From assembly GCA_026785885.1 (NCBI GenBank), contig JAJAZC010000121.1, positions 1 through 48,646 of the forward strand: a stretch of 48,646 nt of DNA. Reading direction: 5' to 3'. Of this stretch, positions 25,429-33,568 are shown in pieces. The notes under the pieces are model-generated. The model did not search any database. It had not been told where the DNA came from and saw only the letters and a program-made list of their open reading frames with translations. Origin of the DNA: Rubrivivax sp. (lineage in GTDB: Bacteria; Pseudomonadota; Gammaproteobacteria; Burkholderiales; Burkholderiaceae_C). The translations under genes and the position numbers were made by a program. Numbering within the stretch: position 1 is the first letter of the stretch; every line of letters starts with the position of its first letter.

Positions 25429-26519
25429 TCATGACTTCACGGGGTAGAGGCCCTGCGGCCGCCACAGCAGGATTGCCACCATCAACGCGGTGTTCGAAAA
25501 CAGCGCCACCCTGGGCGCCAGAAAACCTAGTTGGTCAGCAGCCCGACCAGCAGCGCACCGATGAAACAGCCCAGCGTCGAGCCGAGGCCGCCGATGATGA
25601 TGACGATGAAGATCAGCACGTTGACCTGCGCACCGATCTGCGGTGACACGGCCTGCTGGTGGAGCCCCCACATCACACCGCCCAGGCCGGCCAGTGCCGA
25701 GCCAGCGACGAAGACACCGACAAACAAACGCCGGATGCGGTAGCCCAGGCTTTCGACCATCGCGCGGTCTTGCACACCGGCGCGGATGAGCAAACCGAGC
25801 TTGGTGCGCGACAGCGTCCACAGCAGCACCAGCAGCACGACCGCACCGACGATGCTGGCGAAGACGCGGTACTTCTCGATGGCCGCTGTCTCCGAACCGA
25901 TCTCGATCAGGAACGCGCCGCGCAAGGGCTGCGGCAGCGGCAGCGCAATCTGCCGCGGGCCCCAGATGACCTTGATGATCTCTTCACCGACGATCATGCC
26001 GCCCATCGTGATCAGGATCTGCTTCAGGTGCAGCCCGTAGACCGGCCGCACGATCACGCGCTCGAAAGCCCAGCCCAACGCACCGGCCACCGCCATGGCG
26101 ACCAGCATCGCGCAGAAGATCGCCAGCAGCGCAGCGGCTGCGTTCTGGTCGGCAAACGCGGCCATGCCGCCCATTACCGTGGTGGCCACGAAGGCACCCA
26201 GCGCGATGAACACGCCGTGGCCGAAGTTCAGCACGTCCATCAGGCCGAAGACCAGCGTCAAGCCGGACGCGATGACGAACACGATGAAGCCCATCGCCAA
26301 GCCAGCCACCGTGAGAGTTAGCCAGCTGCTTGTGCTGCCGATGGCCGGTATTGCGACCAGCATCAGGCCGACCAGCAGCGCCACCGGTATCCAGTCGAAC
26401 TGTGTTTTGGGCAGCGCGGCGCGCGGCGCCAGCACAGCCTGCGCGCTGGTGGCCGGGCCGGGCGCCACTGGGCGGTCGGCCGTGGCCGCGGCCGGTGCTG
26501 GTAGTGCCGATCTGCTCAT
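25429..26519 (-). pseudogene. livH: Branched-chain amino acid ABC permease LivH, frameshifted near the C-terminus
   Basis: From ATG 26519 the product is a LivH permease: GLAMGFIVFVIASGLTLVFGLMDVLNFGHG, ILITMGGMIVGEE, and a C-terminal VLIFIVIIIGGLGSTLGCFIGALLVG. The frame stops at LLTN-TAG (about 25527). The missing end, FLAPRVALFSNTALMVAILLWRPQGLYPVKS, follows in another frame and ends at 25429. A 1- or 4-base deletion just after the Asn codon explains this. About 30 residues including the last hydrophobic segment are displaced. The start overlaps the livF stop (ATGA). The listed ORF 25527-27092 merely runs on through livF in another frame. Confidence 0.8.
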
Positions 26520-27253
26520 GCGTGCGCCGCCAGCGACAAGCCCAGCAACCACTGCTGCAGCGCCGCGTTTGCTGCCAGCGCAGCCATCGTGCCGGTGTGC
26601 ACGACACGGCCGTTGTCCATCACCGCGACCGTATCGCCCAGGGCGCGCGCCATCATGAAGTTCTGCTCGACGAGCAGGATCGTCGTGCGCTGCAGCTTCA
26701 GCTCGCGCAGCGCGCGGATCAGGTTGTGCACGATGGCCGGCGCCAGGCCTTTGCTGGGCTCGTCGACGAGGATCAGCGCGCGCGGCTCGCAGATCGCGCG
26801 GGCCACCGCCAGCATCTGCTTTTGCCCACCCGACAGCTTGCCCGCCGGGTACAGCCAGAAGGTCTGCAGCGCCGGGAAGAGGCCGAAGATCCAGGCCATT
26901 CGCGCGGCATCCAGATCGCTCTCGTGGCGCGCTGCGCGGGCCGCCAGCAGCATGTTTTCCTTCACCGTCAGGTCGCTGAAGATGCCCATGCTCTCGGGCA
27001 CGTAGGCGATGCCGCTGGCAGCGATCTCGGGCGTGGCGCAGCTGTCCAGCCGCGTGCCCCGAAACGTGATGCGACCTTGCGACGTCCGCCACAAGCCCAT
27101 CACCGTGCGCAGCGTCGTGGTCTTGCCGGCGCCGTTGCGGCCCAGCAGCACGGTGACCTCGCCTTCGGGCACCACCAGGTCCACGCCATGCAGGATGTGG
27201 GGCGCGCCGATGTGCGTGTGCACGCCCTGCAGCGCGAGCAGCGGCGCGCTCAA
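26516..27253 (-). CDS. livF: Branched-chain amino acid ABC ATPase LivF
   Basis: A 245-residue cytoplasmic ABC ATPase. Walker A is GRNGAGKTT, the signature is KLSGGQKQMLAVARAI, and Walker B is ALILVDEPSKGLAP, followed by the switch histidine region (LLVEQNFMMA). The TTTLRTVMGL and YVPESMGIFSDLTVKENM segments are characteristic of LivF. It powers import together with LivG. The start overlaps the livG stop, and the stop overlaps the livH start. This gene appears intact. Confidence 0.94.
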   Translation of the reverse strand: MSAPLLALQGVHTHIGAPHILHGVDLVVPEGEVTVLLGRNGAGKTTTLRTVMGLWRTSQGRITFRGTRLDSCATPEIAASGIAYVPESMGIFSDLTVKENMLLAARAARHESDLDAARMAWIFGLFPALQTFWLYPAGKLSGGQKQMLAVARAICEPRALILVDEPSKGLAPAIVHNLIRALRELKLQRTTILLVEQNFMMARALGDTVAVMDNGRVVHTGTMAALAANAALQQWLLGLSLAAHA

Positions 27254-27978
27254 ACCAGCGCCTCGGCTGCGATGCCCGGGTAGGCCTGCTGCACCACCGG
27301 CAAGGCGATCACGGCTGCCGGCTCACCGTCGGCCACCAGCTGCCCGTTGTGCATCACGACGATGCGGTCAGCCAGCTCGCGCACGAGGTCCATCTTGTGC
27401 TCGACCAGCAGGATCGCGATGTCCTTGCGCGCTTTGAGCTGGCGGATGAGGTCCAGCACCACCGGCACGTCGGCCACGCTCATGCCTGCGGTCGGCTCGT
27501 CGAAGAGGTAGACCTTGGGGTCCAGCGCCATCAGCAGCGCCACTTCGAGCTTGCGCTGGTCACCGTGCGGCAGGCTGCTGGCGGTGGCCTCGGCCTTGTC
27601 GGCCAGATGTACAAGTGTCAATAGCTGCGCCGCTTCTGCTATCCAGGCGCGGTGGTCCGACCAGATGCGCCGCAGGTCCATGCCGCCCAGCGCCAGCAAG
27701 CCGCGGCGCGCGCGCCCGGCCTCACGCGCCTGCACCGCCAGGCGGACGTTCTCGTGCACCGTCAGATTCGGAAACAGCTGCGTCAGCTGAAAAGCCCGCC
27801 CGAGCCCCCGCCGTGTGCGCAGCGCCGCAGGCAAGGCCGTGATGTCCTCGCCCTGCAGCAGCACCCGGCCGGCACTCGCCCGCAACTGGCCCGAGATCAG
27901 GTTGAAGTAAGTCGTCTTGCCGGCGCCGTTGGGCCCGACGATGGCCGTCAGCGTGCCGGCCTCGAAGCGGCAGGACAC
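27250..27978 (-). CDS. livG: Branched-chain amino acid ABC ATPase LivG, N-terminus missing
   Basis: The 242-residue frame has Walker A GPNGAGKTT, the LivG-type FQLTQLFPNLTVHENVRLA, LPHGDQRKLEVALLMA and Walker B VYLFDEPTAGMSVADV. Compared with E. coli LivG, about 23 residues are missing before Walker A: homology begins only at VSCRFEAGTLTAIVG, so the first strands and the A-loop aromatic are absent. No ATG lies close; GTG 27978 would be the start. Just upstream the sequence turns into coding-like sequence of a different gene on the plus strand, suggesting a deletion junction. Confidence 0.85.
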   Translation of the reverse strand: MSCRFEAGTLTAIVGPNGAGKTTYFNLISGQLRASAGRVLLQGEDITALPAALRTRRGLGRAFQLTQLFPNLTVHENVRLAVQAREAGRARRGLLALGGMDLRRIWSDHRAWIAEAAQLLTLVHLADKAEATASSLPHGDQRKLEVALLMALDPKVYLFDEPTAGMSVADVPVVLDLIRQLKARKDIAILLVEHKMDLVRELADRIVVMHNGQLVADGEPAAVIALPVVQQAYPGIAAEALV

Positions 27979-27980
27979 GG

Positions 27981-28133
27981 CGCGCGCGGCTGGAGCGGCG
28001 CAATGCCCGTGGCAACATGTTCGGCAAAGGCCGGCGCCAGTCCTTCAGCCTGATGGTCAACTGCCCTTACGACGCGGGCCAAGTCCAGGTTCAGGCCCAG
28101 GCCAGTCGCGCCGAGTTTCACCACGGGAAGTAG
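27981..28133 (+). pseudogene. Possible C-terminal gene remnant abutting livG
   Basis: A plus-strand frame, too short for the ORF track, reads RLERRNARGNMFGKGRRQ, then SFSLMVNCPYDAGQ, and ends at TAG 28131-28133. Third codon positions are almost all G or C, as in real genes here. It has no start and runs into the truncated 5' end of livG. I read it as the 3' end of a gene whose body was lost in the same deletion. The family is not recognised. Confidence 0.4.
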
Positions 28134-28205
28134 CCCGCTCACGCGCCATCGCAGCGCCGGTTTCAGAGCCGCATCGAATCAAACCAACGACGGAGGCAAC
28201 AACGC

Positions 28206-29210
28206 ATGAACCGCATCGACCGCATCAATATCGACCGCCGCCAGGCGCTCATCGGCGGCACCGCCACCCTCGCCAGCATGCTGGCCACACCCTGGGTGCA
28301 GGCGCAGGCCGGCTGGCCCAGCAAGCCCGTGACCATCGTCGTGCCCTTCCCGCCCGGCGGCGGCACCGACGCCTTTGCACGGCCGCTGTTTGCCGCGATG
28401 ACGCGCAACCTGGGCAAGCAGTTCGTCATCGACAACAAGGGCGGCGCCGGCGGCACGCTGGGCGCGAGCCTGGCGGCCAAGGCCGCACCCGACGGCACCA
28501 CCTTCTTCATGGGCGCGGTGCACCACGCGATCGCGCCCAGCATGTACCCGAAGCTCGACTACAACATCGAGACCGACTTCATCCCCGTGGGCTTGGTCAG
28601 CAGCGTGCCGCAGGTCATCGTCGTCAACCCACAAAAAGTTGCGGCCACGACGCTGCCGCAGCTGCTGGAGTTGCTGCGCAAGAACCCGGGCCGGCTCAAT
28701 TACGGCTCGGCCGGCAACGGCACCAGCCACCACCTGGCCGGCGAGCTGTTCAAGCTGCAGACCAAGACCTTCATCACGCACATTCCCTACCGCGGCGCCG
28801 GGCCGGCGCTGCAGGATTTGATTGCCGGCCAGGTCGACCTGATGTTCGACGGCCTGGGCTCCAGCGCCACGCACATCAAGAGCGGCAGGCTGCGCGCCAT
28901 CGCCGTGGCCAGCGACAAGCGAGCACCCGGCTTCCCCGACGTTCCGACCTCGGTGGACGGCGGCGTGCCGACCTACCGGGTGGCCACCTGGTACGGCATC
29001 TGGGCGCCCAAAGGCACGCCGCGCGAAGCCATGCAGGCCATGGCCGCCGAGATGCGCAAGGCCCTGAACGCAGACGATTTACGGACCATGTGGACCGGCC
29101 TGGGCACCGAGACGCCCAACCTGTGGGGCGATGACTTCGGCAGGTTCGTCGGTGCCGAGGTCAAGCGCTGGGCCGAGGTGGTCAAAAACTCCGGCGCCCG
29201 GCTGGATTGA
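28206..29210 (+). CDS. Bug-family (TctC) tripartite tricarboxylate transporter binding protein
   Basis: A 334-residue periplasmic binding protein. The leader carries DRRQALIGGTATLASML, Tat-like, with likely cleavage after VQAQA. The mature part has the Bug signatures WPSKPVTIVVPFPPGGGTD, NKGGAGGTLGASLAAKAAPDG and HIPYRGAGPALQDLIAGQVDLMFDG. Bug proteins bind small carboxylates and related compounds. No TctA/TctB membrane genes are nearby, as is common for the many orphan Bug proteins in betaproteobacteria. GGAGG sits 8-10 bases before the ATG. It precedes malonyl-CoA synthetase by 20 bases, suggesting malonate or a related dicarboxylate as ligand. Confidence 0.93.
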   Translation: MNRIDRINIDRRQALIGGTATLASMLATPWVQAQAGWPSKPVTIVVPFPPGGGTDAFARPLFAAMTRNLGKQFVIDNKGGAGGTLGASLAAKAAPDGTTFFMGAVHHAIAPSMYPKLDYNIETDFIPVGLVSSVPQVIVVNPQKVAATTLPQLLELLRKNPGRLNYGSAGNGTSHHLAGELFKLQTKTFITHIPYRGAGPALQDLIAGQVDLMFDGLGSSATHIKSGRLRAIAVASDKRAPGFPDVPTSVDGGVPTYRVATWYGIWAPKGTPREAMQAMAAEMRKALNADDLRTMWTGLGTETPNLWGDDFGRFVGAEVKRWAEVVKNSGARLD

Positions 29211-29230
29211 CACCCAAGGCGCAATCCGAG

Positions 29231-30784
29231 ATGACGCCCGAGAACCACAACCTCTTCACCGCGCTGCGCGCCGCCTTCCCGGCCGACCTGGACAGCACCG
29301 CCATCGAGACCGCCGACACGGCGACGCCGCTGCACTACAGCTGGCGCGACCTGGACTGCGGCAGCGCGATGATGGCCAACCTGATCGACGCGCTGGAGCT
29401 GCCGCCGGCTTCCCGCGTGGCGGTGCAGGTCGACAAGAGCGTCGAAGCGCTCATGCTGTACCTGGCCGTGCTGCGTGCAGGCCACGTCTTCCTGCCGCTG
29501 AACACGGCGTACCAGGCGGCCGAGATCGCGTACTTCATCGGCAATGCCGAGCCGGCGCTGGTGGTGTGTGCGGGCAAGAACTTCGGCTGGGTCAGCAAGC
29601 TGGCTTTCCAGGCCGGCACGAAGAACGTTTTCACGCTCAACGACGACCGCACCGGCACGCTGCTGCAGCGTGCCGCACACCACAGCACGCAGCACGCGCC
29701 GGCCGAGCGCAGCGCCGACGACCTGGCCGCCATCCTCTACACCAGCGGCACGACAGGGCGCAGCAAGGGCGCGATGCTGACGCACGGCAACCTGCTGTCG
29801 AACGCGCGCGTGCTGAGGGACGCGTGGGGCTGGCAAACGGCTGCAGACGGCGGTGACGTGCTGATCCACGCGCTGCCCATCTTCCACGTGCACGGCCTGT
29901 TCGTGGCCAGCCACGGCGCGCTGATCAACGGCAGCAAGATGATCTGGTTTTCGCGCTTCGAGCCGCGCGCCGTGGCGGCCCGGCTGCCCGAGGCCACCGT
30001 GTTCATGGGTGTGCCTACGCTGTACGTGCGGCTGCTGGCCGAGCCGGGCTTCGGCAAGGAAGCCTGCAGCCGGATGCGCCTCTTCGTCAGCGGGTCTGCG
30101 CCGCTGCTGCTGGAGACCTTCCACGAATTCCGCACGCGCACCGGCCACACCCTGCTCGAGCGTTACGGCATGAGCGAGACGGTGATGCTCACCAGCAACC
30201 CCTACCGCCCAGAAAGCGCGCGCCGCGGCGGCACCGTGGGCCCGGCGCTGCCCGGCGTGGGTGTGCGCGTGCATGGCGACAACGGCCAGCCGCTGCCGGC
30301 CGGCAAGATCGGCCACATCGAAGTGCGCGGCCCCAACGTGTTCAAGGGCTACTGGAAGATGCCGGAGAAGACCGCGGCCGAGTTCACTGCCGACGGCTGG
30401 TTCAAGACCGGCGACGTGGGCCAGATCAGCGCCGACGGCGGGGTCACCATCGTCGGCCGCAGCAAGGACCTCATCATCACCGGCGGCTACAACGTCTACC
30501 CGGCCGAGATCGAGGGCTTCATCAACGACATGCCCGGCGTGGCCGAGAGCGCGGTGGTGGGCGTGCCGCACCCCGACTTCGGCGAGGCCGTGGTGGCGGT
30601 GGTGGTGCCCAAAGCCGGCGCCACGTTGAACGGCGCCGACATCGCCGCCCGGCTCAAAGGCCGGATCGCCAACTTCAAGGTGCCCAAGCTGGTGGAGGTG
30701 GCGCCCGACCTGCCGCGCAACGCCATGGGCAAGGTGCAGAAGAGTCTGTTGCGCGAGCGGCACCAGGGACTCTTCGCACGGTGA
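29231..30784 (+). CDS. matB: Malonyl-CoA synthetase (malonate-CoA ligase) MatB
   Basis: A 517-residue AMP-forming acyl-CoA synthetase. It has the P-loop-like AILYTSGTTGRSKGAML, the A5 motif ERYGMSET, the hinge region GWFKTGDVG, and the C-terminal A10 lysine in PRNAMGKVQKS. The long match around VEALMLYLAVLRAGHVFLPLNTAYQ...EIAYFIGNAEPALVVC is characteristic of MatB, which makes malonyl-CoA (or methylmalonyl-CoA) from the free acid, ATP and CoA. No malonyl-CoA decarboxylase (MatA) is seen beside it. I start at ATG 29231; the track's TTG 29207 overlaps the Bug gene end. Confidence 0.92.
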   Translation: MTPENHNLFTALRAAFPADLDSTAIETADTATPLHYSWRDLDCGSAMMANLIDALELPPASRVAVQVDKSVEALMLYLAVLRAGHVFLPLNTAYQAAEIAYFIGNAEPALVVCAGKNFGWVSKLAFQAGTKNVFTLNDDRTGTLLQRAAHHSTQHAPAERSADDLAAILYTSGTTGRSKGAMLTHGNLLSNARVLRDAWGWQTAADGGDVLIHALPIFHVHGLFVASHGALINGSKMIWFSRFEPRAVAARLPEATVFMGVPTLYVRLLAEPGFGKEACSRMRLFVSGSAPLLLETFHEFRTRTGHTLLERYGMSETVMLTSNPYRPESARRGGTVGPALPGVGVRVHGDNGQPLPAGKIGHIEVRGPNVFKGYWKMPEKTAAEFTADGWFKTGDVGQISADGGVTIVGRSKDLIITGGYNVYPAEIEGFINDMPGVAESAVVGVPHPDFGEAVVAVVVPKAGATLNGADIAARLKGRIANFKVPKLVEVAPDLPRNAMGKVQKSLLRERHQGLFAR

Positions 30785-31176
30785 ACGCCGCAGCCGACCC
30801 CGTAAGCCCCGCGGCGTTGCCTCTGGCGCCCTACCGCTGCCCGCGCTGCGGCGGCAGTTTCACTTGCGGCGCGGCCGGGCCGGCGCATTGCGCCTGCACC
30901 ACGGTGACATCGAGCGAAGCGCTGCAAGCCGCGCTGCGCGAGCGCTACAGCGGCTGCCCGCGCCTACGCTGCCTGCAGCAGCTGGAGGCCGAGGTTGCCG
31001 TCAACACAAGCGACAGCGCACCAGCTGGTCAGCGCACGGCGGGCAGCGGCTGCGCCTGTTGCAGCTGCGCCGGCGTCAGCGAAGCCGTCGACACCAGCTG
31101 CAGCTGCAGCGTCTGCGCGCCGCTGGTCTTTGGCGCAGACGCCTGCAGCTGTGCGTTGACCGCATCGGGAAAGTAG
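30781..31176 (+). CDS. Cysteine-rich CWC-family small protein with extended tail
   Basis: The GTG start overlaps the matB stop (GTGA). The first ~60 residues match the cysteine-rich CWC family pattern: YRCPRCGGSFTCG, HCACTT, LQAALRERYSGCPRLRCLQQL. These suggest a small zinc-binding protein of unknown function. The middle W of the CWC motif is Ala here. Such proteins normally end near this point. This frame continues ~65 residues, running antisense over the end of the convergent lipoprotein gene, so the tail is probably not conserved. Confidence 0.7.
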   Translation: MNAAADPVSPAALPLAPYRCPRCGGSFTCGAAGPAHCACTTVTSSEALQAALRERYSGCPRLRCLQQLEAEVAVNTSDSAPAGQRTAGSGCACCSCAGVSEAVDTSCSCSVCAPLVFGADACSCALTASGK

Positions 31177-31541
31177 TACATCGCCCCGGTCACCGGGTCC
31201 ACGGCCAGCATGCCGATGAAGCCGCCGAAGAGGATGTTGCCGATGTACCAGCCGCTCATCGTGCCGGTGACGGTGATCTCTTGCGGCGCGAAGCCGTCTT
31301 TGCTGTAGCTGACGGTGTAGGTTTCGGACTTGAAGTAACCGGCGCCGCGCTTGAGCGTCAGCGACACCGGCGTCATGCCGCTGTGGACCTTTTCGCCAGC
31401 GCGGTTGGTAACCGTGATCGCGGCACCCTCAGGCACGCTCTGGAAGGACACCGGCTGCGTCTGGCCGTTGAAGATCGTGGCGCAGGCGGACAGGCTCACA
31501 ACTGCGGTGAGCACGGTGGCAGCGCGGGTAGCAAACTTCAT
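31029..31541 (-). CDS. Small outer-membrane-type lipoprotein, PEGA-like
   Basis: A 170-residue lipoprotein. The leader MKFATRAATVLTAVVSLSAC ends in a lipobox LSAC. The next ATIFNGQTQPVSFQSVPEGAAITVTNRAGEKVHSGMTPVSLTLKRG resembles the PEGA-type beta-sandwich repeat found in surface lipoproteins. A hydrophobic glycine-rich segment (GWYIGNILFGGFIGMLAVDPVTGAMY) follows, typical of this small lipoprotein group. Function is unknown; an envelope or stress role is plausible. Its 3' end overlaps the CWC gene by 148 bases tail to tail. Confidence 0.85.
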   Translation of the reverse strand: MKFATRAATVLTAVVSLSACATIFNGQTQPVSFQSVPEGAAITVTNRAGEKVHSGMTPVSLTLKRGAGYFKSETYTVSYSKDGFAPQEITVTGTMSGWYIGNILFGGFIGMLAVDPVTGAMYYFPDAVNAQLQASAPKTSGAQTLQLQLVSTASLTPAQLQQAQPLPAVR

Positions 31542-31669
31542 GGCAAGGGGCTTGGGGTGACGAAAGGGACCCGCAGACTACCTGGCCACCGTTGCGGCCT
31601 AACCCCCAAGGTTCACAACTTTCCGCTTTGATCGACCCGGCGCGCTGCGCGCTGGTCCCAGCGCTGGCA

Positions 31670-32299
31670 TCAGGCCGGGCGCACGACACCCTGAGGCGCC
31701 GCACCCGCCGCATCCCACGCCGGCCCGGCGGACCAGGCGCCGCCGAGCAGTGCATCGCGCAGCATGGGCAGGCTCTCCAGGCCCCAGTACAAACGGCCAT
31801 CCAGCTCCAGCGTCGGCACACCGAACAAGCCGGCCGCCACAGCGGCGTCGGTGTGGCTGCGCAACTCGGCTTTGACATCGGTGCCGTCGGGGTCGCGCGC
31901 GGGTGCCAGCGTGTCGCGCAGCGTGGCCAGACGTTCTGGGTCCAGCGCATCCAGCCCGCCCTGCCACACGTGCGCCAGCGCAGCTTCGACGGTGCGGCGA
32001 TTGGGCCCGGCAGCGAGCAGCAGACGCAGGATGGGCAGTGGGTTGAACGGGTGCTGGGCCGGCGTTTGCAGCGCGATGCCGTGTTGCTGCGCCAGCCAAT
32101 ACACATGGCGAAAGATCCACGCGCGCTTGGGCTCGATCTCGGCCGGGCCCTTGTGTGCGTGCGCCTTGAGCAGCGCGGCAAACAGCAGCGGCCGGTATTC
32201 GACCGCGTAGCTGCAATCTTCCAGCACCTGCGGCAGGCGGTGGAAAGCCAGGTGCACGTAAGGCGAGATGACGTCGAAGTGGAAGACGATGTGTTTCAT
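31670..32299 (-). CDS. DsbA-family 2-hydroxychromene-2-carboxylate isomerase-like protein
   Basis: A 209-residue thioredoxin-fold protein of the DsbA/HCCA isomerase (kappa-class GST-like) group: HIVFHFDVISPYVHLAFHRLP at the N-terminus, where Ser replaces the Cys-X-X-Cys pair, and GVPTLELDGRLYWGLESLPMLRDAL near the C-terminus. Family members use glutathione to isomerise aromatic degradation intermediates, but many have unknown substrates. I start at ATG 32299; the track's longer frame runs across the DUF1289 gene. It is downstream of DUF1289 in the liu cluster orientation. Confidence 0.9.
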   Translation of the reverse strand: MKHIVFHFDVISPYVHLAFHRLPQVLEDCSYAVEYRPLLFAALLKAHAHKGPAEIEPKRAWIFRHVYWLAQQHGIALQTPAQHPFNPLPILRLLLAAGPNRRTVEAALAHVWQGGLDALDPERLATLRDTLAPARDPDGTDVKAELRSHTDAAVAAGLFGVPTLELDGRLYWGLESLPMLRDALLGGAWSAGPAWDAAGAAPQGVVRPA

Positions 32300-32354
32300 G
32301 CGATGTCTCGTCAGCCCGTTTGCCGCTTTCTGCGCGCCGGTTCGCCAGTCTCGA

Positions 32355-32588
32355 TCAGCCCGCGGTGCCGCCGCTGCGCTGGGTGCCTGGCGCGGCTTCG
32401 GCCGGGTGCAGGCGGCGCCACTGCACACGGCGCTCGGCCAACTGGCGCCACACGACGCGCTTTTCATCGTCGTCCAGCAGCGACCAGACACCGATCTCGT
32501 CCAGCGTGCGCAGGCAGCCTTCGCACCAGCCGGTGGCCGTGTCGACGCGGCACACGTCGATGCAGGGGCTGGCGACTGCTCCGCTCAC
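32355..32588 (-). CDS. DUF1289 family small cysteine protein
   Basis: A 77-residue protein with the DUF1289 pattern SPCIDVCRVDTATGWCEGCLRTLDEIGVWSLLDDDEKR: four cysteines, probably a metal site. Function is unknown; some members are annotated as predicted Fe-S or oxidoreductase-associated. The GTG start overlaps the liuE stop (GTGA), so it is translated with the leucine-degradation operon. Confidence 0.9.
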   Translation of the reverse strand: MSGAVASPCIDVCRVDTATGWCEGCLRTLDEIGVWSLLDDDEKRVVWRQLAERRVQWRRLHPAEAAPGTQRSGGTAG

Positions 32589-33523
32589 GACACCGCAACC
32601 TGCGCTGCCGCAGCGCGCTTGGCCAGCACCGCACGGCTGACGTGTGACACCGGCGCGCGGCCCAGCACGGTGCTGATGGCGGCTGCAGCGTCGACCAGCA
32701 GGTCGAGGTCCAGCCCGGTGGCTATGCCCATGCCGTGCAGCATGAAGACCACGTCTTCAGTCGCCACGTTGCCGGTTGCGCCTTTGGCGTAGGGGCAGCC
32801 GCCGAGGCCGGCGATGCTGGTGTCGAAGGTGTGCAGACCCATCTGCAGGCAGGCCAGGATGTTGGCCAGCGCCTGGCCGTAGGTGTCGTGGAAATGGCCG
32901 CTGACCTCGCCCACCGGGTAGTGCTTCAAGGCCCGCTCGATGGCTGCCTGCACGGCGCGCGGCGTGCCCACGCCGATGGTGTCGGCAATGCCGCAGTGGT
33001 CGACGCCGATCTGCTTCATCAGGCGCACCACGTGCTCGACCTCATCCGGCGTCACCGCGCCCTGGTAAGGGCAGCCGAGCGCGCAGGACACCGCGCCGCG
33101 CACCTTGAGCCCGGCTTCGTGCGCAGCGGCCACCACCGGCGCAAAGCGCTGCAGGCTCACCTCGATGCTGCAGTTGATGTTGCGTTGGCTGAATGCTTCA
33201 CTCGCCGCGCCGAAGACGACGAACTCGTCGGGCCAGCGCGCGCGTGGCAGCGCCAGCGCCGCCTGCAGGCCCTGCAGGTTGGGCGTCAGCACGGCATAGC
33301 GCACACCGGGCCGGCGCTGGATGCCGGCCAGCACCTGGGCGTTGTCGGCCATCTGCGGCACCCACTTCGGGCTCACGAAGCTGGTGACTTCGATCTCTCG
33401 GCAGCCGGCGGCCTGCAGAGCGTGAACCAGCGCGATCTTGTCTGCAGCGGCTACGACCTGGGCTTCGTTTTGCAGCCCGTCGCGCGGGCCGACATCGACG
33501 AGGGTGACGTGGTCGGGAATCAT
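32585..33523 (-). CDS. mvaB: Hydroxymethylglutaryl-CoA lyase
   Basis: A 312-residue TIM-barrel lyase (also called LiuE) that cleaves 3-hydroxy-3-methylglutaryl-CoA to acetoacetate and acetyl-CoA, the last step of leucine breakdown. Visible are VDVGPRDGLQNE at the N-terminus (metal and catalytic Arg-Asp), the TSFVSPKWVPQMAD segment, the HFHDTYG metal-binding histidines, and the GLGGCPYAKGATGN catalytic cysteine loop. Length and motifs are normal. It lies 45 bases after liuD. Confidence 0.96.
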   Translation of the reverse strand: MIPDHVTLVDVGPRDGLQNEAQVVAAADKIALVHALQAAGCREIEVTSFVSPKWVPQMADNAQVLAGIQRRPGVRYAVLTPNLQGLQAALALPRARWPDEFVVFGAASEAFSQRNINCSIEVSLQRFAPVVAAAHEAGLKVRGAVSCALGCPYQGAVTPDEVEHVVRLMKQIGVDHCGIADTIGVGTPRAVQAAIERALKHYPVGEVSGHFHDTYGQALANILACLQMGLHTFDTSIAGLGGCPYAKGATGNVATEDVVFMLHGMGIATGLDLDLLVDAAAAISTVLGRAPVSHVSRAVLAKRAAAAQVAVS

Positions 33524-33568
33524 CTGGTCAAGCCTACAGGGACACGTGGTGGGGGGCCGCGCCCGGGG

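Noticed and set aside
25527-27092. A single 521-residue protein for the livH region
   Set aside because: The N-terminal ~190 residues are livF read in another frame; LivH begins at ATG 26519, which overlaps the livF stop.
27722-28060. 112-residue minus ORF as the real LivG N-terminus
   Set aside because: Its sequence downstream of position 27978 is out of frame with LivG, and it does not resemble the LivG first strands.
30781-31176. Full 131-residue CWC protein including the Cys-rich tail
   Set aside because: The tail is the antisense of the lipoprotein C-terminus; its cysteines come from Gln/Ala codons on the other strand, so only the first ~60 residues are supported.
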